In this document: positions 16,877-25,936 of the stretch, in pieces | How the letters are laid out: each line of letters begins with the position of its first letter | How positions within the stretch are numbered: position 1 is the stretch's first letter | NCBI GenBank assembly: GCA_029856235.1 | Contig: JAHQWP010000091.1 | Coordinates: forward strand, 1-34,279 | Direction of reading: 5' to 3' | Length of the DNA stretch: 34,279 nt | DNA from: Promethearchaeia archaeon | Lineage (GTDB): Archaea > Asgardarchaeota > Lokiarchaeia > Sigyniarchaeales > SOKP01 | Translations under genes and position numbers: made by a program | The notes under the pieces: model-generated | Told to the model about the DNA's origin: nothing | Databases searched by the model: none | The model's input: only the letters and a program-made list of their open reading frames with translations

Positions 16877-18751
16877 TTATATATTAAGTTCATCTAGTTT
16901 TTCTTTTGATGGCCATCCAGTCTCCCAATCCCAACCTCGAACCTTATAGTATCCCGCTAAACTGCCTTCCATGTCTAATTTTATGCCCTCAGTTTTGCCA
17001 GATTTCATTTCTGCTAAAACGTGTTTAGGTAATCTATCGTCTTCTCTGGTTGTTCCGAGCTTACAGCTGATAAGCCTTTTAAGAGTGTTTATTCTTTCTC
17101 CTACGAGCAACAATGATTTTCGGTTGTAATCGAAGTTCGTAGATGCGTTAATATACTTAATAATATGTTCGAGCGGGGGATTTATGAAATTGCAGTTGGT
17201 AGCTGAATCATCGATAGCTCTCAAATCTTGTAAATTTGCGACGCCCTTTTCTCTACCTTTGATTGAAGTTCGATCACCAGGTTTTACTCGAATTTTAGTA
17301 TATTTTAAAAGCATTAACTCAGCACCAAACCAATCGCATTTTTCATGGTTCGCTCCCATATAGCAAGTCATATAGCTCAACGCTTGTCCAGCGAATGCTC
17401 TCGGATCGTGCATCGGTATTTCTAAACCTTTAACGTGGGCAGCTAATTCGGGATCGACATTGAATTTTTTTGCCATTGCTCTTACACCATCAGCGAGAAC
17501 TTTTCCAATACCCTCTCGGATAGCAATTTTATCGAGTAATTTTAACACGGCATCTCCATTTCCCCATTTAATGTCTCCAATGCTAATATCATTAAGGTGT
17601 TGCTTAATAATCTCAATTCCTAAGTTATTTTCTACTAAGTAAATTAAGAATGCGATGGAGACGCCACTTGAAATCGTATCGAAACCGTATACATTACACA
17701 TGTGGTTAGAAAGAATTACTTTCTTTGAATCAAAGACGCCGCATAAAGGTCCAAAAGCAGCTACTGATTCGTATTCCGGACCGTCTACTCTGATCTCTTT
17801 ACCATCGTTCTCTATAATGGTTGTTTTACCACACCTCATAGTACACCCAGCACAACCATAATCTAAGACAGGGTATTCCTCTCGTAGTGTTTTTCCCGTG
17901 AGCTTGTCAGCAAAGAATTCGTTTCTGGTAAAGTAATAACCTGGCGTGTCACCTAGTGCCATACCCATATCTAAATAGCAATTGGTGCCATACAAGGTAA
18001 ACAGAAAAGGTGTTAGCGTTTTAAGAAGGTCTTTTCGCTTAGCATCGGCGTCCTCCTTTAACAATTGTTTGCCTATAGCGCTATCTGCAATTTGAACTCT
18101 ACTTTTCCCGTGAATTGCAATTGCCTTTAAATTCTTGGAGCCCATTATCGCACCCATTCCAGATCTTCCTATAGCGCGTCCTTCGTCGTTAATTATTCCT
18201 GCATATTTCACGAGATTTTCCCCAGCGATGCCAATCGTAGCAATTCGAATTTTATCGTTATTTAGTTCGCTTTTCAAAATTGATTGGCTTTCGTAGGTAT
18301 CTTTGCCCCAAATAGTATTAGCATCCTTAAAATCAATAGATTCATCGTGAATGTAGAGATACATGGGCTTCTTAGACTTCCCGGTAATGACTATCGCGTC
18401 AAAACCGCTATTTCGTAAAGAAATTGGGAAATACCCTCCAGAAGTGCCCTCTCCCCAAATTCCGGTGAGAGGTGAGATTGCGGTTACTGAATATCGTCCT
18501 GAAGATGGTCTGTTCGTCCCTGTAACTGGCCCAGTAGCAAATATTAGAGGATTTATCTCAGAAAAAGGATCGTTTTTTAGAGTCCCGAAATCGGTATCAG
18601 ATAACAGATCGTACGTTAATTTAGCGCTCAATCCTGTACCTCCAAGGTAATCCTTAGCGATTTGAGGATTTAACTCTTTCACATCAACTTTTTCATCAGT
18701 TAAGTTAACATAAGCTATTTTTCCATTATATCCTATTAAATTTTCACTCAT
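16877..18751 (-). CDS. aor: Tungsten-type aldehyde:ferredoxin oxidoreductase
   Basis: GYNGKIAYVNLTDEKV, TGPVTGTNRPSSGRYSV, GRAIGRSGMGAIMGSKNLKAIAIHG, CAGCTMRCGK. Confidence 0.94.
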   Translation of the reverse strand: MSENLIGYNGKIAYVNLTDEKVDVKELNPQIAKDYLGGTGLSAKLTYDLLSDTDFGTLKNDPFSEINPLIFATGPVTGTNRPSSGRYSVTAISPLTGIWGEGTSGGYFPISLRNSGFDAIVITGKSKKPMYLYIHDESIDFKDANTIWGKDTYESQSILKSELNNDKIRIATIGIAGENLVKYAGIINDEGRAIGRSGMGAIMGSKNLKAIAIHGKSRVQIADSAIGKQLLKEDADAKRKDLLKTLTPFLFTLYGTNCYLDMGMALGDTPGYYFTRNEFFADKLTGKTLREEYPVLDYGCAGCTMRCGKTTIIENDGKEIRVDGPEYESVAAFGPLCGVFDSKKVILSNHMCNVYGFDTISSGVSIAFLIYLVENNLGIEIIKQHLNDISIGDIKWGNGDAVLKLLDKIAIREGIGKVLADGVRAMAKKFNVDPELAAHVKGLEIPMHDPRAFAGQALSYMTCYMGANHEKCDWFGAELMLLKYTKIRVKPGDRTSIKGREKGVANLQDLRAIDDSATNCNFINPPLEHIIKYINASTNFDYNRKSLLLVGERINTLKRLISCKLGTTREDDRLPKHVLAEMKSGKTEGIKLDMEGSLAGYYKVRGWDWETGWPSKEKLDELNI

Positions 18752-18773
18752 TTTTCTCCCTCGTACAATATCA

Positions 18774-20066
18774 TTAAAAATCTATATCTTGCCCATCCCA
18801 GGCATATTCAAAAATGGTCTTAAACAGTTTTTCACTCATCGTTCGAAAAGAAGTCAGAGCAACTGCATCATCAGCGGCATAATTAGTCAACAAATCAAGT
18901 TTGCCAAAGTATTCTTCTTTGGTAATTACTGGATCCTTCAAATCTTTCACACATACAGGTGCATCAAGAGACACAATAAAATCTTTTATGGCTTGAATAA
19001 ATTCACCAAATAACTCTTTTCTACTCTTGTTGTCTTCTTGAATATTGAAAATAGGACATAATAATTTCCATCTATCAGTTACTTTCGCTTGAAAGGCGAT
19101 TGAATAAACTGTGAATAGACCTACGCTAAGTCCGTGATGAACATTGAAGATTTTCCCAAAACTGTGTCCTAACGAATGATCTATTCCGGGTGTCGTGTTG
19201 CCAAATCCTATTCCCGCCATCAAAGAAGCCATTTGCATGTGTTCTCTCGCTTCTATATCTTTCGCACCGTACTTATATGCTCGTGGTAAATATTTCAGTA
19301 TTTCTTTTATCGCGGTTGAATTCATAGCGTCAACATAGGGGCTACCCCAATTCGATACAAAACTCCCAATGGCATGAGAAAAAGCATCCAGACCAGTAGC
19401 CATAGTCAGAAAGGGAGGCAAGTCTTTAACAAAATCGGTAAATAAAATAGTTATATCCGCAGTTAACTCATCACTAAGTACTTCAAGCTTTTTTGGAGGA
19501 TCTCGATCAGTATCGGTAATTACGGCAACTTGGGTTACCTCTGAACCAGTCCCTGATGTTGTGGGGATCGCTATAAAATATTTAAATTTCTTTCGTAATC
19601 CTACGCAGCCAAAATACGGTAATATCATAAAAAGATTTATTTCCGGTTTTTCATATTTAACCATAACCATTTTTGTAGTATCCATTACGCTACCGCCCCC
19701 TATCGCAATAAAGACTTGTGGCTTAAAATCCTCGCATATTTTAGCTCCCTCGTAGATAGTTGAAATGGGTACTTCAGGTTCTACCCCTGACCAAATTCTA
19801 TATTCCATTCCAATTAAATCGAGATAGTCAGTAATATATTTGGTAAATTTTTGGGTAAAAGAATCTGTTATGATGAGCGCTCGTCTATCCTCTTTATCTA
19901 TTGTTGCCTCTAATAAGTTAGCTACTCGAAGTAATGATGCCTTTCCTTGATATATTTTAGATGAGATATAAGTTGACATGCCTCCTCTTAAGGCTCTGCC
20001 ACCCATTAATGCCATCATATCTTTAATTATTGTTGCTTCATACCAAGCTAATTTTTTTTTTACCAT
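18774..20066 (-). CDS. Iron-containing alcohol dehydrogenase
   Basis: IAIGGGSVMDTTK, IPTTSGTGSEVTQVAVITD, GLDAFSHAIGSFV, GIDHSLGHSFG. Confidence 0.93.
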   Translation of the reverse strand: MVKKKLAWYEATIIKDMMALMGGRALRGGMSTYISSKIYQGKASLLRVANLLEATIDKEDRRALIITDSFTQKFTKYITDYLDLIGMEYRIWSGVEPEVPISTIYEGAKICEDFKPQVFIAIGGGSVMDTTKMVMVKYEKPEINLFMILPYFGCVGLRKKFKYFIAIPTTSGTGSEVTQVAVITDTDRDPPKKLEVLSDELTADITILFTDFVKDLPPFLTMATGLDAFSHAIGSFVSNWGSPYVDAMNSTAIKEILKYLPRAYKYGAKDIEAREHMQMASLMAGIGFGNTTPGIDHSLGHSFGKIFNVHHGLSVGLFTVYSIAFQAKVTDRWKLLCPIFNIQEDNKSRKELFGEFIQAIKDFIVSLDAPVCVKDLKDPVITKEEYFGKLDLLTNYAADDAVALTSFRTMSEKLFKTIFEYAWDGQDIDF

Positions 20067-20287
20067 ATTAATCTATACTCCTTGAAGAGTCTTTTTTTTT
20101 GCAAAAATTAAATTTTCAAAATAAATTTTTGAATCTTTTTAATTATAATTTATTGGATATAAACTTGAATAAATACTTATTGAGCGAGCAGAAGAATTAG
20201 ACACAAATGTGGAAGTCGATGATTAAATTTTTCGGAATTCAGTAAAACTATTGACTACCTAAATATAATATTTAATTTAATATCAAT

Positions 20288-20305
20288 AACCCAATTAAAT
20301 GGGTT
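20288..20305. other. Short inverted repeat / hairpin
   Basis: AACCCA ATTAAA TGGGTT. Confidence 0.5.
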
Positions 20306-20564
20306 CGAAATATATTTAATATTTACAAGCTTATCATCTACTCCCTATGTATCCATATTGTTTCGGAGGTGCATAGAAAAATGTTGAACATAAGTTATGG
20401 AGGTTCTAAGTTAAGGTTTATTGCTAATCAAGGCATAGTATTGAGAATAAGTATTCGATTACTGACATTTAGGACGCTTTAGTTAATAACTTCAAAAGAA
20501 TTAATGTACCAATAAATTCGGAACTTATTAAATCAAATGTAAGTATTTAATTTGTATCTAGAAC

Positions 20565-21407
20565 GTGACCAAGATCGACACATTTAAATACTCTAGTTTA
20601 TATAACATATATGATCAAAATGATCATGTGTCAGAAAAGGTGACATTAAAAACGAATGAAAAAGAAAAAAATGAAACGAAAATCTATAAAGATCAAGATT
20701 GGCATTCCTGGGAATTCCATGATCCTCCATTTCAAAATTATCATTCCTCTCCAAGAAAACATCATCCACACCATAGGTATCATGTCCCATTCAATCCTTT
20801 AATCCCTCCACCTCGGTTTAGAAGACATTTCAGACCACCAAGAATCCCATTTACTAATGAAGATTTTCAAAATATCAAAAACTTTATGATTCTCAATATT
20901 TTAAATGAAAGTGAATCAGGAATTACAGGATACCAGCTTCAGAAAAATTATAAACTACCAAGAGGAACTTTAATCCACGTGCTTGACAAACTTCAAGATT
21001 TAAATTATCTCAAAACTCATGAGGAAACAATTGAAGGTCGTGCACAAAAATTTTTTCAGTTAACAGACTTAGGAAAGAAATATCTTGAAGACCTTAAAGA
21101 AAAATGGGCGTCTCGATTTATGATTCTCTCAGAGATGGCACCACCAGAGAAATATGGAGACCCTTTTCACCGAAGGAATCTAAGATTAAAAATGATAATG
21201 GATATTAAAGATTTAAGTGAAAAGGAAGAGGCAATCGATTACTTTCGGGGTATGAGGGCCCGAATCAGAAAATATTTGAAGCGGGTGAAGAGAAAAGAAA
21301 ATCGACTAAATAAAATAAAAGACATATTAAGTGAACTGATTAAAGTTATTGAAAATATGGATAAATTCAATCGCGATCAAATTATAGAACTAATTGAGAA
21401 GTTTTAA
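20565..21407 (+). CDS. PadR-family transcriptional regulator with His/Pro-rich N-terminal extension
   Basis: FMILNILNESESGITGYQLQKNYKLPRGTLIHVLDKLQDLNYLKTHEE...FFQLTDLGKKYLEDL; N-term SSPRKHHPHHRYHVPFNPLIPPPRFRRHFRPP. Confidence 0.82.
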   Translation: MTKIDTFKYSSLYNIYDQNDHVSEKVTLKTNEKEKNETKIYKDQDWHSWEFHDPPFQNYHSSPRKHHPHHRYHVPFNPLIPPPRFRRHFRPPRIPFTNEDFQNIKNFMILNILNESESGITGYQLQKNYKLPRGTLIHVLDKLQDLNYLKTHEETIEGRAQKFFQLTDLGKKYLEDLKEKWASRFMILSEMAPPEKYGDPFHRRNLRLKMIMDIKDLSEKEEAIDYFRGMRARIRKYLKRVKRKENRLNKIKDILSELIKVIENMDKFNRDQIIELIEKF

Positions 21408-21449
21408 TCTATTTTTTTTGTTTTTTGTATAGTTAACCCTTTTATTATA

Positions 21450-22397
21450 TTAAATTAGCTTAAATTCTGTATTTTTTTCTAGGAATTCTAATTGTTTTAG
21501 GTATAAGATATCTCGTTTTTTTAAAATTTCTTCCTCACTTTTTCCATGATAATCGAATAATCCTTTTCCAGTTTTTACCCCAAGTTGATTCGCATCTACT
21601 TTCTCTTGGATTAAAGGTAATACACCACCCTTCGATTTCTGAATATCGTACACTAAATCAAGTCCTGTAAAGTCTTGAGATTGAGCGATACCTACAATTG
21701 GTAATCTAATTCCTAAAGTCGTTCTGATAGCAAGATCAATCTGTTCTGGTGTAGCAATATTCCTAGCAAGTAGTTCGTACATAGCTCCGTACAAAGCAGT
21801 TTGAATACGATTAACTATGTAACCAGGAAGAAACTTGTCAATGACAATTGGTTCTTTTCCAATTCTTTTTAATAAGTTAACAGAAAACTCGACTGTTTCG
21901 TGTGATGTTTTTCTACCTGGTACCACTTCTACTAATGGGATTATATGCGGTGGAGCGAACCAATGATGGGCAATAATGCGGTGAACATTCTTAATACCTC
22001 TAATGATTGAAAAGATGTCTAAAGTTGAGGTATTACTTGCGAGTATCGCATTCTCAAGACAAAATTCAGATAGTTGATCAAACAGTTGCTTCTTTAGATC
22101 GGGATTTTCGTTTACGGCTTCTACTACCAACATCTTCTCCTCTGATGCTTCCTTTAGGTCAGTTTTTGGGTGTATTCTCTCGATTATTGCGGGAATTTCG
22201 TCATTTTGCACTCTATCGAATTCAGCTAATACCGCAAGATTAGACTTGATTAAATCTAAAGCATGGTTGAGTTTCTTTTGATGTGTATCCACGAGATCTA
22301 CTTCAAAACCAGCTTGAGCGTATACTTGAGCTATTGAATGCCCCATAGTACCTGCTCCTATTATTAAGACACTTTTCAAATCTTCTATCTCTCTCAA
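21450..22397 (-). CDS. 3-hydroxyacyl-CoA dehydrogenase
   Basis: VLIIGAGTMGHSIAQVYAQAGFEVDLVD, ASNTST, HWFAPPHIIPLVEVVPGRKTS, KTGKGLFDY. Confidence 0.9.
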   Translation of the reverse strand: MREIEDLKSVLIIGAGTMGHSIAQVYAQAGFEVDLVDTHQKKLNHALDLIKSNLAVLAEFDRVQNDEIPAIIERIHPKTDLKEASEEKMLVVEAVNENPDLKKQLFDQLSEFCLENAILASNTSTLDIFSIIRGIKNVHRIIAHHWFAPPHIIPLVEVVPGRKTSHETVEFSVNLLKRIGKEPIVIDKFLPGYIVNRIQTALYGAMYELLARNIATPEQIDLAIRTTLGIRLPIVGIAQSQDFTGLDLVYDIQKSKGGVLPLIQEKVDANQLGVKTGKGLFDYHGKSEEEILKKRDILYLKQLEFLEKNTEFKLI

Positions 22398-22490
22398 TCT
22401 AAATCACAAGTTCAATTTTAGTTTAATTAAATTATTATATGATCTCGTTCAAATTAAGATTATTAAAACCAATTAAAATAATGATTATCG

Positions 22491-23303
22491 ATGAGTGAAG
22501 ATATAAATATTGTTTCTATAATAGGCGTTGGCTATTTAGGTAAACAAATAGCTGAGAAAACGGCAATGAAAGAATATACAATACATTTATACGATACAAA
22601 TGTAGAGGATTTAGAAAAATTCTCCATTGAATTAAAGAAAAGAAAAAAAACTTCAGGAGAAATAACATCACATGAATCCATAAAAGACGCTGTAAAAGAC
22701 GCAGACTTAATTATTGAAGCAGTTCCAGAAATATTAGAATTAAAAAGAGAAATTTTTAAGATAATTGACGAAGCAGCTCAACCTAATGCCATTCTTGCCA
22801 CGAATAGTTCGTCATTCCCTGTCTCTAAATTAGAGGATGTCGTAGAGCGAAAAAATAAATTGTTGAATATCCATTTTTATGACCTTTTTGCTATGCCAAT
22901 GGCAGACATCATGAGAGGGACTAAAACTAGTGATGAGACATTTGAAAAAGGTAAAAAATGGGTTGAAAGTATTGAAATAACACCTTTAATAGTTAAAAAA
23001 GAGTGCTATGGATTTGTGTTTAATAGAGTATGGCGCGCTATTAAAAAAGAATGTTTGAAAATCTGGGCAGGAGGATATGCTGATTTAGAAGAGGTGGATA
23101 AAGCATGGAGAATATTCACGGGTATGGGAATAGGGCCTTTCCAATTTATGGACCAAATCGGGTTGGATGTGATTTATCACATTGAAATGTCCTACTATAA
23201 AAACAGTGGCTTAGAAGAAGACAAGCCTCCTCAAGCTTTAAAAGATTTAGTTGATAATGGTAATCTCGGGCAAAAATCGGGAAAAGGTTTTTACACCTAT
23301 TAA
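22491..23303 (+). CDS. 3-hydroxyacyl-CoA dehydrogenase-like protein
   Basis: VSIIGVGYLGKQIAEKTA, LATNSSSFPVS, NIHFYDLFAMPMADIMRGTKTSDE, GQKSGKGFYTY. Confidence 0.87.
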   Translation: MSEDINIVSIIGVGYLGKQIAEKTAMKEYTIHLYDTNVEDLEKFSIELKKRKKTSGEITSHESIKDAVKDADLIIEAVPEILELKREIFKIIDEAAQPNAILATNSSSFPVSKLEDVVERKNKLLNIHFYDLFAMPMADIMRGTKTSDETFEKGKKWVESIEITPLIVKKECYGFVFNRVWRAIKKECLKIWAGGYADLEEVDKAWRIFTGMGIGPFQFMDQIGLDVIYHIEMSYYKNSGLEEDKPPQALKDLVDNGNLGQKSGKGFYTY

Positions 23304-23336
23304 TACCTTTTTATCTTTTTTAAAAAAAATAAAATA

Positions 23337-23400
23337 CCCCAACCTTAGCAAGATTGTCTCCATGTATCAACAATTTTTATACATGAATCATCCAATGGGG
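23337..23400 (-). promoter_or_regulatory. Candidate SECIS element in 3'UTR of the Sec-peroxiredoxin-like gene
   Basis: Minus strand CCCCAUUGGAUGAUUCAUGUAUAAAAAUUGUUGAUACAUGGAGACAAUCUUGCUAAGGUUGGGG; CCCCA/UGGGG base stem, UGAU/AGAC quartet, UCAUGUAU/AUACAUGG helix, AAAAAUUGUUG loop; begins 2 nt after the stop codon. Confidence 0.65.
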
Positions 23401-23401
23401 T

Positions 23402-23911
23402 TTATAACTTCTCATCAATTATAGTTGTCATCATTTTTATCGAAGGTCGGTCTGTCTTATCTTTGCCAATATAGGTCCATATGATCTTTCTGTTCTTGTT
23501 TATCAGAAATTTGCTTGGTACTGCTTGTTTAATGTTTAAAGTTCCTCCTCCACCGGGAGCAAACCAATAAACATCGTAATCTTTTGCTATTTTTGCTCCA
23601 CGATCAGAGATGATATCAACGTTGAAATTGTTTTCTTCCTTAAATTTCTTTAAAAGTCTTTCACTATCGCTTGCGATTGATATTACCTTGATATTTCTGC
23701 TCTCAAATTCTTTAATATCTTCTGTTAGTAGATACAAATGCTTTTTACAGTGACTTCACCAATTTCCCCGGAAAAAGTCTATTAGAACTCCGTCGTACTC
23801 TTCAAGTAAGTTTTCCAAGTTCATTTCTTTTCCATAAACATCTTTAGTGTCAAAGATAGGTGCTACCGAATTCTCTGGTAATCCCCTAGGCCTTGGCGGT
23901 TCTTCGTTCAT
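23402..23911 (-). CDS. Peroxiredoxin-like (AhpC/TSA, Trx fold) selenoprotein; TGA at 23756-23758 (codon 52) read as Sec
   Basis: In-frame through TGA: MNEEPPRPRGLPENSVAPIFDTKDVYGKEMNLENLLEEYDGVLIDFFRGNWUSHCKKHLYLLTEDIKEFESRNIKVISIASDSERLL...; U occupies the redox Cys position of the RGxWCxxC motif. Confidence 0.82.
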
Positions 23912-24032
23912 ATTATTCAATAAAATAATTAAGAATTTAAAGTGATTGGCTAAGAAATATTACTATCTCTAAGAATAATTTGTCTCAAGGGGGCAATCCG
24001 AATTTAAAAAAAGAAATAAAAAAATTTAGAAA

Positions 24033-24992
24033 TTAAATTAAAGCGGTCCATGGGAGATTGACCGTTACATTCAAATTAATGAGGATTGAAGCATAAATTG
24101 TAGCAAACGAGATTTTAAGTGCAAAAGTCGCATCTGTGGTAGCTATTCCCACTATATAGGCTGGGTCCATTACAAGCGTTATGTTATTATTGATATTATT
24201 TGTGAAAGAATGAAACGTGCTAAAATAGTTATTTAGCGATCCTCCTACTTTAACTCCTACAGGAAGTACGGATTCATTCGCGCTAGCTACTGTGTGAAAT
24301 TCTGCGTCGATATAGACATCATAAATCGCGTAAAAACCTTGGTTGTCGAGATCAAAAGTAATTGTGATATTAATACTATCGTCAATCGGATCAAGAGGAG
24401 TACCCCCAGCATCCCAATCTAAATCAAAAGTGGGATGAAATTGAAAACTGAGATTCATTCCGCTATATACGATGCTGCCAAGATACCCCAATATTACAAG
24501 GCTCATAGTTATTCCCAGAACTTTAAAGAGTTTACTAAGTTTAACTTTCGCGCGATATTCCTTATTTTTTCGTAATTCTATTGCTTCGATTAGGTATTGC
24601 ATTGCTCTAATCCCGGATGAAGCTAATAATAGCCAAGCAATAAACTGTAAACCTAAAAGCACCTGAAGCGAACCAGGAATATCGATTGAATATGTTCCCA
24701 ATTGCACTCCAGGAGTAAACCCCCCGAAAAGATAGAAGAGATAAAGACCGGAATATACTGTAGAACCAAACGCAATTAAGCGATTTGCTGAAGTATCTTT
24801 AGGGTAAGCATGCCGTAACATGGCAAAAACGGTTCCAATAATTCCAATAATGATTATGGTTGTTTTAAATTCTTGGCTAAAGGTCATAAGATTTAACATG
24901 TCGATTACTTCGAAGAGAATTAGCGGTAGGGCAATGTAGAAAATTGCGTTTAAAATCCCATGCAAGATCATTTTAGTTACTTGAATAGCCAT
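24033..24992 (-). CDS. Multi-pass membrane protein with extracytoplasmic domain, unknown function
   Basis: Several N-terminal hydrophobic segments, then a Ser/Thr/Asn-rich beta-type C-terminal half. Confidence 0.6.
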   Translation of the reverse strand: MAIQVTKMILHGILNAIFYIALPLILFEVIDMLNLMTFSQEFKTTIIIIGIIGTVFAMLRHAYPKDTSANRLIAFGSTVYSGLYLFYLFGGFTPGVQLGTYSIDIPGSLQVLLGLQFIAWLLLASSGIRAMQYLIEAIELRKNKEYRAKVKLSKLFKVLGITMSLVILGYLGSIVYSGMNLSFQFHPTFDLDWDAGGTPLDPIDDSINITITFDLDNQGFYAIYDVYIDAEFHTVASANESVLPVGVKVGGSLNNYFSTFHSFTNNINNNITLVMDPAYIVGIATTDATFALKISFATIYASILINLNVTVNLPWTALI

Positions 24993-25174
24993 AGGTTTTA
25001 ACCTTTTTTTAATAGTAAAAGTAGTTATGATAAATTTACTTTAAAGAGTTCATAACATTTCTACTACTTAAATTTCTCTTATTGTTATTATTATATCATT
25101 TTTCATTAATAAAATGCAGTTTGTTAATTTATTAGCTTAATAAGTCCTATCTAAAAGAATAGTCAGAAATTTAA

Positions 25175-25672
25175 TTAATCTGTTCTATGAATTGTCTGAT
25201 TAACAGCCTTTATACAAAAACCAAAATCTATATCATTTAGTTTGACAATAACATCCACAAAAATACCAGGTCCCCATTTTGGTCCATTTCGAAAAACCAT
25301 TTCTAAAGTATTGCCATTCACCGAATATTCTTCTGTAGGTAACGTTGAAATAATGTTTAGCTCATCTATTAACCACAGGCGCTCAATTTTTGTCGATAAG
25401 GGAAAGTCTTCTACACCTAACGCATGAATCCGTATAATAACAATTAAAGGTTTACCATCTGGAGGTGAAATTGGCATAAAATCACGCCACATATAGGTCT
25501 CTAAAGAATATGTTATATTATTAACATTAACTTCTTCTAAAGCTGAAAATATGCATGGTTCAGTATAATATTCCCATCCAGAGTCTGGGGAAGGCCAAAT
25601 ATAAACTAATAAAACAGTGGTAAGTACTGAAAAACCAACAAGCACTAGGACTAATCCAATTCTTTTCCTCAA
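25175..25672 (-). CDS. Uncharacterised membrane-anchored/secreted protein
   Basis: N-terminal MRKRIGLVLVLVGFSVLTTVLLVYI, then soluble 140 aa. Confidence 0.6.
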   Translation of the reverse strand: MRKRIGLVLVLVGFSVLTTVLLVYIWPSPDSGWEYYTEPCIFSALEEVNVNNITYSLETYMWRDFMPISPPDGKPLIVIIRIHALGVEDFPLSTKIERLWLIDELNIISTLPTEEYSVNGNTLEMVFRNGPKWGPGIFVDVIVKLNDIDFGFCIKAVNQTIHRTD

Positions 25673-25827
25673 CTGATTAAATATCCTTTTAATTTTTATT
25701 CTACAAACAAGATAGAAAGAAATTTAAAATTTTCTCAAAATATCTCAAACATTTTTGATATATAAAATAAAGTCTTACATCTTTACTTAAATAATCTACC
25801 CTTGACTATTTGAGTTTAGATAATCTT

Positions 25828-25854
25828 CGTGAAAGCTGAGTTTCACGCTGAAAC
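25828..25854. promoter_or_regulatory. Overlapping inverted repeats (two mutually exclusive hairpins)
   Basis: CGTGAAA GCTGAG TTTCACG (25828-25847) and GTTTCA CGC TGAAAC (25840-25854). Confidence 0.45.
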
Positions 25855-25936
25855 ATATATGTACTCATATTATCCTCATATTATGGAGATGATATAACAA
25901 ACAAGTTCTATTTTTTTAATAAAAAAATTATAAATT

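Noticed and set aside
17460-18650. Plus-strand ORFs opposite the AOR gene
   Set aside because: Antisense to a strongly supported AOR coding sequence; no independent signal.
20288-20312. gggttcgaaa as a tRNA T-arm
   Set aside because: No acceptor stem, D-arm or anticodon arm can be built around it; only a small AACCCA/TGGGTT hairpin.
23756-23758. TGA in the first peroxiredoxin-like gene as a sequencing error or pseudogene mutation
   Set aside because: It falls exactly at the redox Cys position, the rest of the frame is intact, a SECIS-like hairpin follows the stop, and a second gene has TGA at the equivalent residue. Not formally excluded without reads.
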